From Granulosicoccus sp964352535 (GTDB lineage: Bacteria > Pseudomonadota > Gammaproteobacteria > Granulosicoccales > Granulosicoccaceae), in NCBI GenBank assembly GCA_964352535.1, contig CAYGSW010000285.1, positions 1-7,300 of the forward strand: DNA of 7,300 nt. Reading direction: 5' to 3'. Below, piece after piece: positions 1 to 6,092 of this stretch; positions within the stretch are counted from its first letter, which is position 1, and each line of letters starts with the position of its first letter. The notes beneath the pieces are model-generated. The model worked only from the letters and a program-made list of their open reading frames with translations. It was not told where the DNA came from and did no database searches. The position numbers and the translations under genes are program-made.

Positions 1-409
1 CGTATGCCCAATACGCCTTCACAAACGCGCCTTGCAGGGCGGCGGCTGGTGAACTTTGAATCCTAATATTTCGGGTTGACGGACTACTAGAAGCGATCTG
101 CAAGGTTGTTGTCTCAATAATCCTTAATGTGGCTGTAAACTTCGCTGTGCTCGCGTTATAGTCAAGCAGCGCTCATATTTGAAACCGATGTGATTCTGTC
201 TCAAGACATGCAGCACGATTCTTCCTTAAATTGTCCGGTCATTGCTTCACTCGCAATTGCTGGGAACGTAAATACTTCTCCAGCGTCAGATATAAGGTAT
301 TAATCAAATCAACGAGTTGTGATAAATTTAGTCGAACTAGCTGGTTGAATGTACAGTGAATATCGGAGTGAGCCTTATCCACACAGTCAAATCGAAGTAA
401 AATCTAGCG
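1..409. other. Noncoding leader upstream of the methyltransferase
   Basis: No convincing gene is seen on either strand. Plus-strand frames open at position 1 close by 66 (for example a TGA at 57-59) and their short peptides match nothing I recognise. Small structures are an inverted repeat CGTAT/ATACG at 1-15, a CGCC/GGCG pair at 28-41, an imperfect palindrome AACTAGCTGGTT at 335-346 and a consensus DnaA box at 375-383. The methyltransferase promoter must lie here, but I could not place a convincing -35/-10 pair. No small HTH controller (C protein) gene is present. Confidence 0.5.
375..383 (+). promoter_or_regulatory. Consensus DnaA-box sequence upstream of the methyltransferase
   Basis: TTATCCACA matches the nine-base DnaA box TTATNCACA with no mismatch and lies 27 bases before the methyltransferase ATG. 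It is a single site, with no cluster of boxes, so an origin is not suggested. It could couple expression to DnaA or be a chance match. Confidence 0.25.
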
Positions 410-1531
410 ATGCGAAAGAAGACCAAGATAATCGATCTATTCAGCGGTGCTGGCGGAATGACATTGGGATTCGTCGACGGCAGATATAATGGCAAGTTCG
501 AGAGTGTGTTTGCGATCGATAACGATAGCGCTGCTGTTAAAACATACAACAAAAATTTCTCTTCAACCGCTGATCATTGTGTCTGCGAAGATATAGAGCA
601 ATGGTTATTAAGGAACGATGTACCAAATGCTGACGTTGTGATTGGAGGGCCCCCTTGTCAAGGGTTTAGCCTACTCAATAAAAATAAGGATGGCGATGCG
701 CGACGAGCTCTTTGGGAGCCCTACATGGACATCGTGGAGAGATCAGGTGCATCAGTATTCGTAATGGAAAATGTGCAAGGGCTTTTAAAGAGCCCGGAAT
801 TTGTGAGCATATGTCGTCGTGCACTTAGCATGGGTTTTGAAATACTCAACCCTGCGGTTCTTAACATGGCCAATTATGGTGTCCCCCAGACTAGAAAGCG
901 TGCGATCGCCATCGGGATCAAGACAGAGGATTTTCGTGTCAGTAGTTTGCCTGCTTTTCCTCCCCCGAAAACGCACACATCCGGTGATGTAGAAGCAGAT
1001 CTGCTGCCGTGGATGACAGTAAAAGACGCGATATGGGATTTGCCCAGAAGAACAAAAGGCATAGAGATTAGGGTTGCTGATCCCGCTCCTTTAGATCTTC
1101 ATTTCGGTAGAACACCAACAGAGACAAGCCGGCAACGGTATAAGGCAGTTCCCCCAGGAGGTAATCGATTTGATTTGCAGAGAAATCGACCTGACATAAC
1201 GCCGAATTGTTGGATAAACAAAGGCTCAGGAGGAACAGATTTATTCGGTAGACTGTGGTGGGACAGGCCATCTGTGACAATCAGAACTGAGTTTTTTAAG
1301 CCTGAGAAAGGCCGGTACTTACACCCTACCGCTAATAGACCTATAACTCACAGGGAGGCCGCCAGACTCATGTCATTTCCCGACAATTTCGTATTTACAG
1401 GCACTAAAATAGAAATAGCACGGCAGATTGGAAATGCGGTTCCACCGACATTTGCTTCAATGCTTGCAAGTTATGTGGATTCATTATTGTCCCACCGACA
1501 CGCGGTCGAAAAAACTACGGAGCGAGTTTAG
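410..1531 (+). CDS. DNA (cytosine-5-)-methyltransferase of a type II restriction-modification system
   Basis: The 373-residue protein transfers a methyl group from S-adenosylmethionine to C5 of cytosine in a specific DNA site, protecting the cell from its partner nuclease. Family motifs occur in canonical order: motif I DLFSGAGG (residues 9-16, SAM binding), motif IV GGPPCQGFS (79-87, catalytic Cys83), motif VI ENV (120-122), motif VIII QTRKR (160-164), then a target-recognition region at roughly 175-290, motif IX around RPSVTIRTEF, and motif X RQIGNAVPP (338-346). All catalytic residues are intact, so it should be active. The recognition sequence cannot be read from the protein. The ATG is preceded in frame by TAA at 398-400, which fixes the start, although no clear Shine-Dalgarno is seen. 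Its TAG stop shares its G with the GTG of the following endonuclease gene, so the two are co-transcribed and probably translationally coupled. Confidence 0.95.
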   Translation: MRKKTKIIDLFSGAGGMTLGFVDGRYNGKFESVFAIDNDSAAVKTYNKNFSSTADHCVCEDIEQWLLRNDVPNADVVIGGPPCQGFSLLNKNKDGDARRALWEPYMDIVERSGASVFVMENVQGLLKSPEFVSICRRALSMGFEILNPAVLNMANYGVPQTRKRAIAIGIKTEDFRVSSLPAFPPPKTHTSGDVEADLLPWMTVKDAIWDLPRRTKGIEIRVADPAPLDLHFGRTPTETSRQRYKAVPPGGNRFDLQRNRPDITPNCWINKGSGGTDLFGRLWWDRPSVTIRTEFFKPEKGRYLHPTANRPITHREAARLMSFPDNFVFTGTKIEIARQIGNAVPPTFASMLASYVDSLLSHRHAVEKTTERV

Positions 1532-2502
1532 TGGCCAGAAGGTCGCAACGAGAGTCGCCGGGAGAGTTACGACATAAACTGATTGAATTGTTAGAGGACT
1601 TCGAAACCAGATTGCAAGCTGGCAATTTACGTTCACAAGTTCAAGCCCTAGTGCCCGCCAATCACACACTACGGGATCTAGGTAGTTCGCTGATCATAGA
1701 TGATGAGGCCAATTCAGCGCGTGACCGTATTCTTGCCTACTTACGAGCATACCCCCAAGTGCTGCTACATGGTGATGAGCTCATGGTGGTGGCTGGTATA
1801 AGTGAATACGGGCGTCGGATTCGTGAATTACGCAAAGAACACGGATGGCCTGTCTTGAGCGGACAAGCACTTAAGGACATGGCGGACGACGACGTAACAT
1901 TCAGTTTGCCGGACAACGCTGGCTCAATTGGGACTGATTCGTATTTCCTTCTGGAGGATTTGCAGGATAGAGAAGCTGCTTTCCGATGGAACATCGCAAA
2001 TGAAATTAGAAAGAGCGAGCATTCCGTCAAAGCTAAACTTCTTTCGTACTTCAGAAAGAATGTCGGTAAGCGAGTTACCGGAGAAGAACTCAAATATCTA
2101 GCTAAAGACAGATCAGAGTGGCCACGAAGGGTACGAGAGCTAAGAACAGAAGAGGGTTGGCCCATTGTAACGAGTAATTCTGGAATGCCTGAATTGGCTG
2201 TTGGGGTTTACGTTCTCGAAACGGATCGTCAGGCGGAAGTTCATGATCGAAGGATTCCCGATCCTGTACGCGTAAAGGTACTGGAGCGAGATCAATATTC
2301 TTGCAGAAACTGCAATTGGAGTCCAGACGGCAGAAGTAAAGCTGATCGCATTAGAAATTTCTTAGAATTGCATCACATAGAGCATCACGTGGAAGGTGGA
2401 GAAAATATTGTCGGCAATTTAATTTGTCTGTGTAACGTTTGCCATGACGATGTGCATCGAAGTGGTATCAGTGTTGACCACCTTGTGAGTCTGCTGCGTT
2501 GA
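1531..2502 (+). CDS. HNH restriction endonuclease with tandem winged-helix-like repeats
   Basis: This 323-residue protein is the probable restriction partner of the upstream C5 methyltransferase. The C-terminal HNH nuclease is complete: zinc-binding C258-x2-C261 and C301-x2-C304, the LELHH core with His281/His282, Asn296 and a final H305-x3-H309. The N-terminal two thirds contain an internal duplication. Residues about 64-110 and 167-214 align as a helical segment, a G-(D/E)-E-L turn, then RRIRELRKEHGWPV against RRVRELRTEEGWPI. Each is followed by a Y-x-L-E strand (138-142 and 227-230). This looks like two winged-helix DNA-binding modules that may read the target site. Translation starts at GTG, overlapping the methyltransferase stop by one base, with GGAG at 1519-1522 as ribosome binding site. 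Motifs make the nuclease class secure. The restriction role is inferred from the neighbour, and the cut site is unknown. Confidence 0.88.
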   Translation: MARRSQRESPGELRHKLIELLEDFETRLQAGNLRSQVQALVPANHTLRDLGSSLIIDDEANSARDRILAYLRAYPQVLLHGDELMVVAGISEYGRRIRELRKEHGWPVLSGQALKDMADDDVTFSLPDNAGSIGTDSYFLLEDLQDREAAFRWNIANEIRKSEHSVKAKLLSYFRKNVGKRVTGEELKYLAKDRSEWPRRVRELRTEEGWPIVTSNSGMPELAVGVYVLETDRQAEVHDRRIPDPVRVKVLERDQYSCRNCNWSPDGRSKADRIRNFLELHHIEHHVEGGENIVGNLICLCNVCHDDVHRSGISVDHLVSLLR

Positions 2503-2534
2503 TATTAGAAAGTTGAAGCGTCAAGAGTGGTACT

Positions 2535-2551
2535 GGATTTGGTACAAATCC
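2535..2551. terminator. Perfect inverted repeat downstream of the endonuclease gene
   Basis: GGATTTG and CAAATCC form a 7-bp stem with a GTA loop, 32 bases after the endonuclease stop. There is no T tract behind it on either strand, so it is not a classical intrinsic terminator. It could stabilise the 3' end of the restriction-modification transcript or be a protein-binding palindrome. Confidence 0.3.
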
Positions 2552-2653
2552 TCAGCCTTATACGTTACTAATGTCCTCTGAGTCTGTTCTGGATTTCAAA
2601 GGTTATAGTCAATAGAAGCCAGATCGCGGTTTGCTGACAGACTAAAGAGGTCT

Positions 2654-2706
2654 AAAAAAAGACAGAAAATCCCTCGGTGGTAACACCGTGCCGGTTCAAG
2701 TCCGGC
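2654..2706 (-). terminator. Possible hipA terminator formed by the tRNA remnant
   Basis: Read on the minus strand beyond the hipA stop, the remnant gives two stable stems: GCCGG/CCGGC from the T arm and CGGTG-TTAC-CACCG from the variable arm. The second is followed by GAGGGATTTTCTGTC and seven T's (complement of 2654-2660). The T run sits further from the stem than in a standard intrinsic terminator, so function is uncertain. Confidence 0.3.
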
Positions 2707-2717
2707 CCCGGGCACCA
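2666..2717 (+). other. 3' fragment of a tRNA-Leu gene: island attachment-site remnant
   Basis: The fragment begins with AAAA of the anticodon loop, then TCCCT (3' strand of the anticodon stem, 2670-2674). A long class-II variable arm follows, CGGTG-GTAA-CACCG (2675-2688). Next comes a T arm GCCGG-TTCAAGT-CCGGC (2690-2706), the acceptor strand CCCGGGC (2707-2713), discriminator A and encoded CCA (2715-2717). The long variable arm restricts it to Leu, Ser or bacterial Tyr. The A discriminator, and a match as remembered to gammaproteobacterial tRNA-Leu(UAA) genes, favour Leu(UAA). The 5' half is missing: the bases before 2666 cannot pair with the acceptor or anticodon strands, so this is not a working tRNA. 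It is best read as the crossover-to-3'-end duplicate left by integrase-mediated insertion. Confidence 0.85.
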
Positions 2718-2723
2718 ATGAAT

Positions 2724-4031
2724 TCAACCGACCTGCAGCTTGGGCAATCTAAGCTTGATGGCTGATGCAATGGAGTCGAACAGATCTTCGGGAAAATCTT
2801 CAGGAAGTGCGTCCGCGGTTATCTGCAGGGCGGCATCTGTGTCCATGGCGATATCGCCAAATATCTCTTCGATAGTTTCACGAGATAACCCTGATTGTTG
2901 ACCGGTGTGAATGTGATGTCTGCCGAGAATGTGCTCTACGTTGTAGTGATTGGATTTTCCTACGTGCATCGCCATCTTGAAATCCTTACGAGGAATCTGT
3001 TTCTTGTCGACCAGAGGTTGCAGTGACAGCACATCATAGAGCGGCGTCAACTGAAACCTGCCTTTGGTTGACAATGCGAGGCTGAAGTTTTTGGCGTGAC
3101 CATCAGTTGCGCCTAGGAGCCAGAAAATGATGTGTGCTTTGAAAAAATCATATCGGTCTTTGCTAGGAATATCGCTGCCACGTAATACGGCCATGATGTC
3201 AACTATTCCAGGGCCACCTTCATTCTGATATTTTCGAGTAGGTGCAATGGATAAAGCCTGACAACAGTCTTCCTGAGGCAATCGAATCAACAAAGCGTCA
3301 TTTGTCCATCGACGATCAAAGCGTTCGACCACCAGCGCTTTTTGATCTTCGAACTTCACCATGTGCACGTGAGCTGTCTGAAGGCCGAAAGCCTCCATGA
3401 GCTTCATGCAAAGATATTCGTTCTCTACACTGCTGGATAAATCCATTCCATTGGACAACGTGCCAATTTGAGGTTTTATGATGTGGGTGGTGGGTGTAGT
3501 TCCAGTGGGTTCAATCCATTGGCCTTCGTGATACAGCAGTGCTGTCTTGTCTTGTGCCCCTGCGATGGAAATTCGGAAGTCATTCTCTGTTCTTATACCC
3601 AGCGGTGTGACGTCAAGCTCTCTGAGCATATTGCCGATATCTTTGTCTGACAGATTTCTGCCAGTGAGTTGAGTTAACGGTTGAGGGTTGATGCCTTCTG
3701 GAAAAAATTGCAGCGCGCCAACACAGTCTCTACCGATTTCGTAGAGAAGACTGAAAGCATCAGTACCGGCTGCGCCCACCCTCTGGGCAACACGATTGCG
3801 TATGGGTTCATTATCAGGCAATAGATTATCGAAGACGGCTGTTACCTGCGCGCCGACAAAATGATCATCTCTCAGGGGTAAGGAGATGGACACAGGAAAC
3901 GCAGGCTCCCATGCCAGCCAGGTGTCTGTGTAGGCAAATCGGATAGCGCCAGATGCCTCACGGATCAACTGGCCTACTTGCCGGGTTCTAAAGAACACAT
4001 TGAGTGGTTTGTAGCTGCGTTTGCGGCCCAT
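2724..4031 (-). CDS. hipA: HipA serine/threonine kinase toxin
   Basis: The 435-residue protein is a type II toxin of the HipA family. In E. coli, HipA phosphorylates glutamyl-tRNA synthetase, halting translation and producing persistence. It closely resembles the E. coli protein along its length. The N-terminal subdomain is at about 10-110. The SIAGAQDKTALL loop (155-166) carries Ser155, equivalent to autophosphorylated Ser150. ATP-contacting HIIKP follows (183-187, Lys186), then VERFDRRW (235-242) and LPQED (251-255). The catalytic loop GATDGHAKNFS has Asp310 and Asn315, and LTPLYDV has metal-binding Asp333. All are intact. I chose ATG at 4031, one base after the hipB stop, over an upstream start at 4103 that would run through the 3' end of hipB. 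The spacing implies translational coupling to hipB. The gene ends six bases from the tRNA scar, intact. Confidence 0.95.
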   Translation of the reverse strand: MGRKRSYKPLNVFFRTRQVGQLIREASGAIRFAYTDTWLAWEPAFPVSISLPLRDDHFVGAQVTAVFDNLLPDNEPIRNRVAQRVGAAGTDAFSLLYEIGRDCVGALQFFPEGINPQPLTQLTGRNLSDKDIGNMLRELDVTPLGIRTENDFRISIAGAQDKTALLYHEGQWIEPTGTTPTTHIIKPQIGTLSNGMDLSSSVENEYLCMKLMEAFGLQTAHVHMVKFEDQKALVVERFDRRWTNDALLIRLPQEDCCQALSIAPTRKYQNEGGPGIVDIMAVLRGSDIPSKDRYDFFKAHIIFWLLGATDGHAKNFSLALSTKGRFQLTPLYDVLSLQPLVDKKQIPRKDFKMAMHVGKSNHYNVEHILGRHHIHTGQQSGLSRETIEEIFGDIAMDTDAALQITADALPEDFPEDLFDSIASAIKLRLPKLQVG

Positions 4032-4032
4032 G

Positions 4033-4278
4033 CTAATCTGCCAGAAAGTCGGTGGTTCCCTGGCTTCGATCGGTGACGAGTAGCTCCAGATCAAGCGCTG
4101 CACAGATATCGAAAATCGTGTCCAGCTTGGCGCCAGACAGGCCGTTTTCTATTTTTGAGATGGTTTCCTGCCAGACGCCACTTCTTACGGCAAGCTCTTT
4201 CTGGGTTAGATGTTTCTTCTTTCGGGCGCGGCGCAGTGCATGGCCTATATCAGCCGGTGTTCTCGCTAGGTAGCTCAT
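4033..4278 (-). CDS. hipB: HipB antitoxin, XRE-family transcriptional repressor
   Basis: This is an 81-residue Cro/C1-type helix-turn-helix protein encoded directly before hipA, similar in size to E. coli HipB (88 residues). The DNA-binding helices lie in residues 24-46 (LTQKELA ... ETISKIENG), followed by a hydrophobic dimerisation segment (52-68) and a short acidic tail ending FLAD. By family knowledge it binds HipA, neutralises it and represses the operon as a dimer. Four palindromes matching the HipB operator layout sit just upstream. I prefer ATG at 4278, preceded by a weak GAGA ribosome site, over a GTG at 4308 that would add ten residues. The family N-terminus supports the shorter form, and the longer start lies inside the first operator. 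Confidence 0.92.
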   Translation of the reverse strand: MSYLARTPADIGHALRRARKKKHLTQKELAVRSGVWQETISKIENGLSGAKLDTIFDICAALDLELLVTDRSQGTTDFLAD

Positions 4279-4300
4279 GATTGTCTCGATTATCTGGAAA

Positions 4301-4318
4301 TATGACACTCAAATCATA
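4301..4318. promoter_or_regulatory. HipB operator copy 1
   Basis: TATGA-CACTCAAA-TCATA, an 18-bp palindrome with an 8-base spacer, is the nearest copy to hipB, 22 bases before its ATG. Its centre is 27 bp from that of copy 2. Confidence 0.8.
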
Positions 4319-4327
4319 AAGATGTAT

Positions 4328-4345
4328 TATGACTCAAAGATCATA
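4328..4345. promoter_or_regulatory. HipB operator copy 2
   Basis: TATGA-CTCAAAGA-TCATA. It differs from the reverse complement of copy 3 by a single base, so copies 2 and 3 also form a long inverted repeat with a 9-base spacer. Its centre is 27 bp from copies 1 and 3, about two and a half helical turns. Confidence 0.82.
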
Positions 4346-4354
4346 ACATTACGA

Positions 4355-4372
4355 TATGATCTTTGGGTCATA
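4355..4372. promoter_or_regulatory. HipB operator copy 3
   Basis: TATGA-TCTTTGGG-TCATA. Same half-sites and 8-base spacer as copies 1 and 2, in the opposite orientation by its core bases. Its centre is 27 bp from copy 2 and 25 bp from copy 4. Confidence 0.82.
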
Positions 4373-4379
4373 TAGCACT

Positions 4380-4397
4380 TATGATCCTTGCTTCATA
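4380..4397. promoter_or_regulatory. HipB operator copy 4
   Basis: TATGA-TCCTTGCT-TCATA. Half-sites are perfect and the core bases are the most diverged of the four. It is the most distal from hipB, so the hipBA promoter probably lies among these sites. I could not single out a convincing -35/-10 pair. Confidence 0.75.
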
Positions 4398-4470
4398 GCG
4401 TGATTCCAGCATCGAAGACACTCGGTGAAACTCTCAACTCTATCTTGTTGCCATACAAAGCCGCCAGCGA

Positions 4471-5682
4471 TTACTCCCCAGCTGCCGACTCGCTGAACCC
4501 GAGAGCACTGCCCTGTGGCCCAAACTCATAGTCGCCGCTGTCCCAGGGGACAACGAAAGAGACGACAGAGCTGTCTGCAAGCGTAACAAAGGCATCAAAG
4601 CTGCCCGAGTCACCGTTGTTGTCGTTTGCTGTCATTACATTGGTGTTGGGTAGCAAGCTGAATTGAATCTCACCCTGTTCAAAGGTGCTTGCGTTCGCCG
4701 CCTTGGTGAGCACGGTTTCGAGAGTGGTGGTGCCTGACAGTCTTGCGTTGTTATTGTCATCCACCCAGACCCTCATGTTTCCCATGGCGACGGTATAGGT
4801 TTGCGCCGGTAGAATCTCTGTGGAGGCGAGAGTGTCCGCAGCACCGCTAAGCGTATTCAGGGAGGACACCTCCATCGACAGCACCGGTCCGGTGGGTATT
4901 GCAACGGTGGTAGTTGTGTCCAGCCTGGTTTCGCTGGTGGAAATATCCCCGCTAGCAGGGTTAGCAGAGATGGTTTCGTTTTTTATGATGGAGCCAGACA
5001 GGGTGGTTAAAACACCGTCGACACCATTGATGTTTATACCCAAGTTGATATCGGTGGTAAAGGCATTATCCGATCGGTTTAGCTGAACGGTGTATCCGCC
5101 ATCGATCAACAGTTCGCCAACCTGACACGCTTCAAAGCTGAAGCGTCCTGCCATGTCTGATGGATTAGCTTTTACCGCTAGCAATCGGCCACCGTCCGGG
5201 CAACCGTGTACTCTGTTGATGTCGCCCTGGTTGTCGTTAAGACTGGCTTCGTTGATATCGGTTGGGGTTAGTATCGATTCATTCGCTAGCACTTGGCGCT
5301 CTAGCAAAGACAAAAGATCTATGTGGGTATACACAATATGTGCCTCGCTGGTCTCTGCAATGGCCGCGACGGCTGAGGCATAGTTGTCGCTAGTGAATTC
5401 TGTTGCATCGACCACGGCCCTGACATTCTCAATCAGGGTATTGTATCGAATGACATCAACGCGACTGGCCGATCCCAAAGCTGTTGCATCAGGTGTGGTG
5501 TCCGTGCCGGGTGTAAAGTCAGGAATTAGCGTGGGATCCGGTGTGTTCGTTGGATCGGTATCCATGGGTGGTGTGGTCTGTGCTCCAGATTCGTCACTGG
5601 AAGAACTACTGCAGGCCACGAGTGATATGGCAACGGCTACGGGCACAAACGCCCTCATGTGCTTATAAAGCTTTGTGGTCAT
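4471..5682 (-). CDS. Predicted lipoprotein of unknown function
   Basis: The 403-residue protein begins with a lipoprotein signal: basic start, hydrophobic core and lipobox LVAC with Cys24 as the lipidated residue. The following SSSSSDE lacks the +2 Asp inner-membrane retention signal, so the outer membrane is likely. Residues 36-67 are a Thr/Pro/Asp-rich linker. Residues 74-135 look helical. From about 160 to 390 the pattern suggests beta strands. Cys161 (VHGCPDGG) and Cys186 (FEACQVG) are the only other cysteines and probably form a disulphide, with C-x2-GG ... F-x2-C spacing like that of various proteobacterial envelope proteins. I recognise no named family or enzyme motif. The ATG at 5682 has AGGA nine bases upstream (complement of 5692-5695). 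The gene is convergent with nothing, as hipBA starts beyond its 3' end on the same strand. Confidence 0.85.
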   Translation of the reverse strand: MTTKLYKHMRAFVPVAVAISLVACSSSSSDESGAQTTPPMDTDPTNTPDPTLIPDFTPGTDTTPDATALGSASRVDVIRYNTLIENVRAVVDATEFTSDNYASAVAAIAETSEAHIVYTHIDLLSLLERQVLANESILTPTDINEASLNDNQGDINRVHGCPDGGRLLAVKANPSDMAGRFSFEACQVGELLIDGGYTVQLNRSDNAFTTDINLGININGVDGVLTTLSGSIIKNETISANPASGDISTSETRLDTTTTVAIPTGPVLSMEVSSLNTLSGAADTLASTEILPAQTYTVAMGNMRVWVDDNNNARLSGTTTLETVLTKAANASTFEQGEIQFSLLPNTNVMTANDNNGDSGSFDAFVTLADSSVVSFVVPWDSGDYEFGPQGSALGFSESAAGE

Positions 5683-6092
5683 CGCTTGAATTCCTTTTTG
5701 AGTGCTTTTACTGAAGAGGGATGACTGGCATCCAAAGTAGGGTGGTGAACTGGATCGCGCTTGATTGCACGAACATGTGCACCTATTCAGGCTAACTCAG
5801 GTATGGAATTTGACGATTGGGAGTATTACCTTTGGCTGCTATGAAGGTAGAAAACCAACTGATATGTAGTAGGTATAAGCGGCGTTCTACATCAGAAAAC
5901 ATGCTGTGGCTGCGGTTTCAGGTATATTTACGATTTCGATGACTCTGTTTGGTAACACATGTGACAAGCTGGAAAAATGATCAGTGAGCTCAAAGTACTT
6001 TTGAGTGAAGGTTACGAACTTGTATTGAAATGGCCGTGCGGTGTTGGAATGGCTATGAAGGAGGTCGGTTGAACGAAGTTTCTCGCATTACA
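5683..6092. other. Intergenic region upstream of the lipoprotein gene
   Basis: No convincing gene is seen. It should contain the lipoprotein promoter, read leftward, and any terminator of the broken OmpA-domain gene, but neither is clear. Small inverted repeats are GGATG/CATCC at 5719-5733, in the probable lipoprotein leader. On the plus strand there are tiny overlapping ORFs: 13 codons at 5803-5844, 33 codons at 5841-5942 and 31 codons at 5977-6072. A perfect AAGGAGGT lies at 6058-6065. None resembles a known protein. Confidence 0.5.

Larger units (their letters stand above)
1..2717. mobile_element. Right end of a genomic island integrated at a tRNA-Leu gene (left end outside window)
   Basis: The stretch carries a restriction-modification pair, typical island cargo, and ends exactly at the CCA of a 3' tRNA-Leu fragment (2666-2717). 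Tyrosine integrases that target tRNA genes rebuild the intact tRNA at one end and leave a copy of the 3' segment at the other, so a lone 3' fragment marks the far end of the insertion. The orientation of the fragment places the intact tRNA and the usual integrase gene to the left of position 1. No integrase, relaxase or transposase is visible in the window, so the extent and mobility of the island are inferred. Host-type sequence would resume at 2718, although hipBA could itself belong to a second, adjacent insertion. Confidence 0.6.

Noticed and set aside
1..66. 3' end of a coding gene entering from the left
   Set aside because: All three plus frames close within 66 bases and the short peptides show nothing diagnostic, so no call can be supported.
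1737..2165. 142-codon minus-strand ORF
   Set aside because: It is antisense to the HNH nuclease gene, and its Ser/Arg-rich translation is typical of a shadow frame.
2666..2717. Functional tRNA gene
   Set aside because: The preceding bases do not supply the 5' acceptor, D arm or anticodon strand.
4032..4103. Longer hipA start at 4103 adding 24 residues
   Set aside because: It overlaps the 3' end of hipB in another frame, and the added residues do not look like a HipA N-terminus. ATG at 4031, one base after the hipB stop, fits the family.
4279..4308. GTG start for hipB at 4308
   Set aside because: It begins inside operator copy 1 and adds ten residues atypical of the family. ATG at 4278 gives a normal HipB length.
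4301..4397. CRISPR-like array of short repeats
   Set aside because: The repeats are 18-bp palindromes with only 5-bp conserved arms and 7-9 base gaps between them, which fits repressor operators and not a CRISPR.
4820..5668. Three plus-strand ORFs opposite the lipoprotein gene (4820-5086, 5153-5383, 5384-5668)
   Set aside because: They are antisense to a gene with a clear lipobox and ribosome site, and their translations have no recognisable domain.
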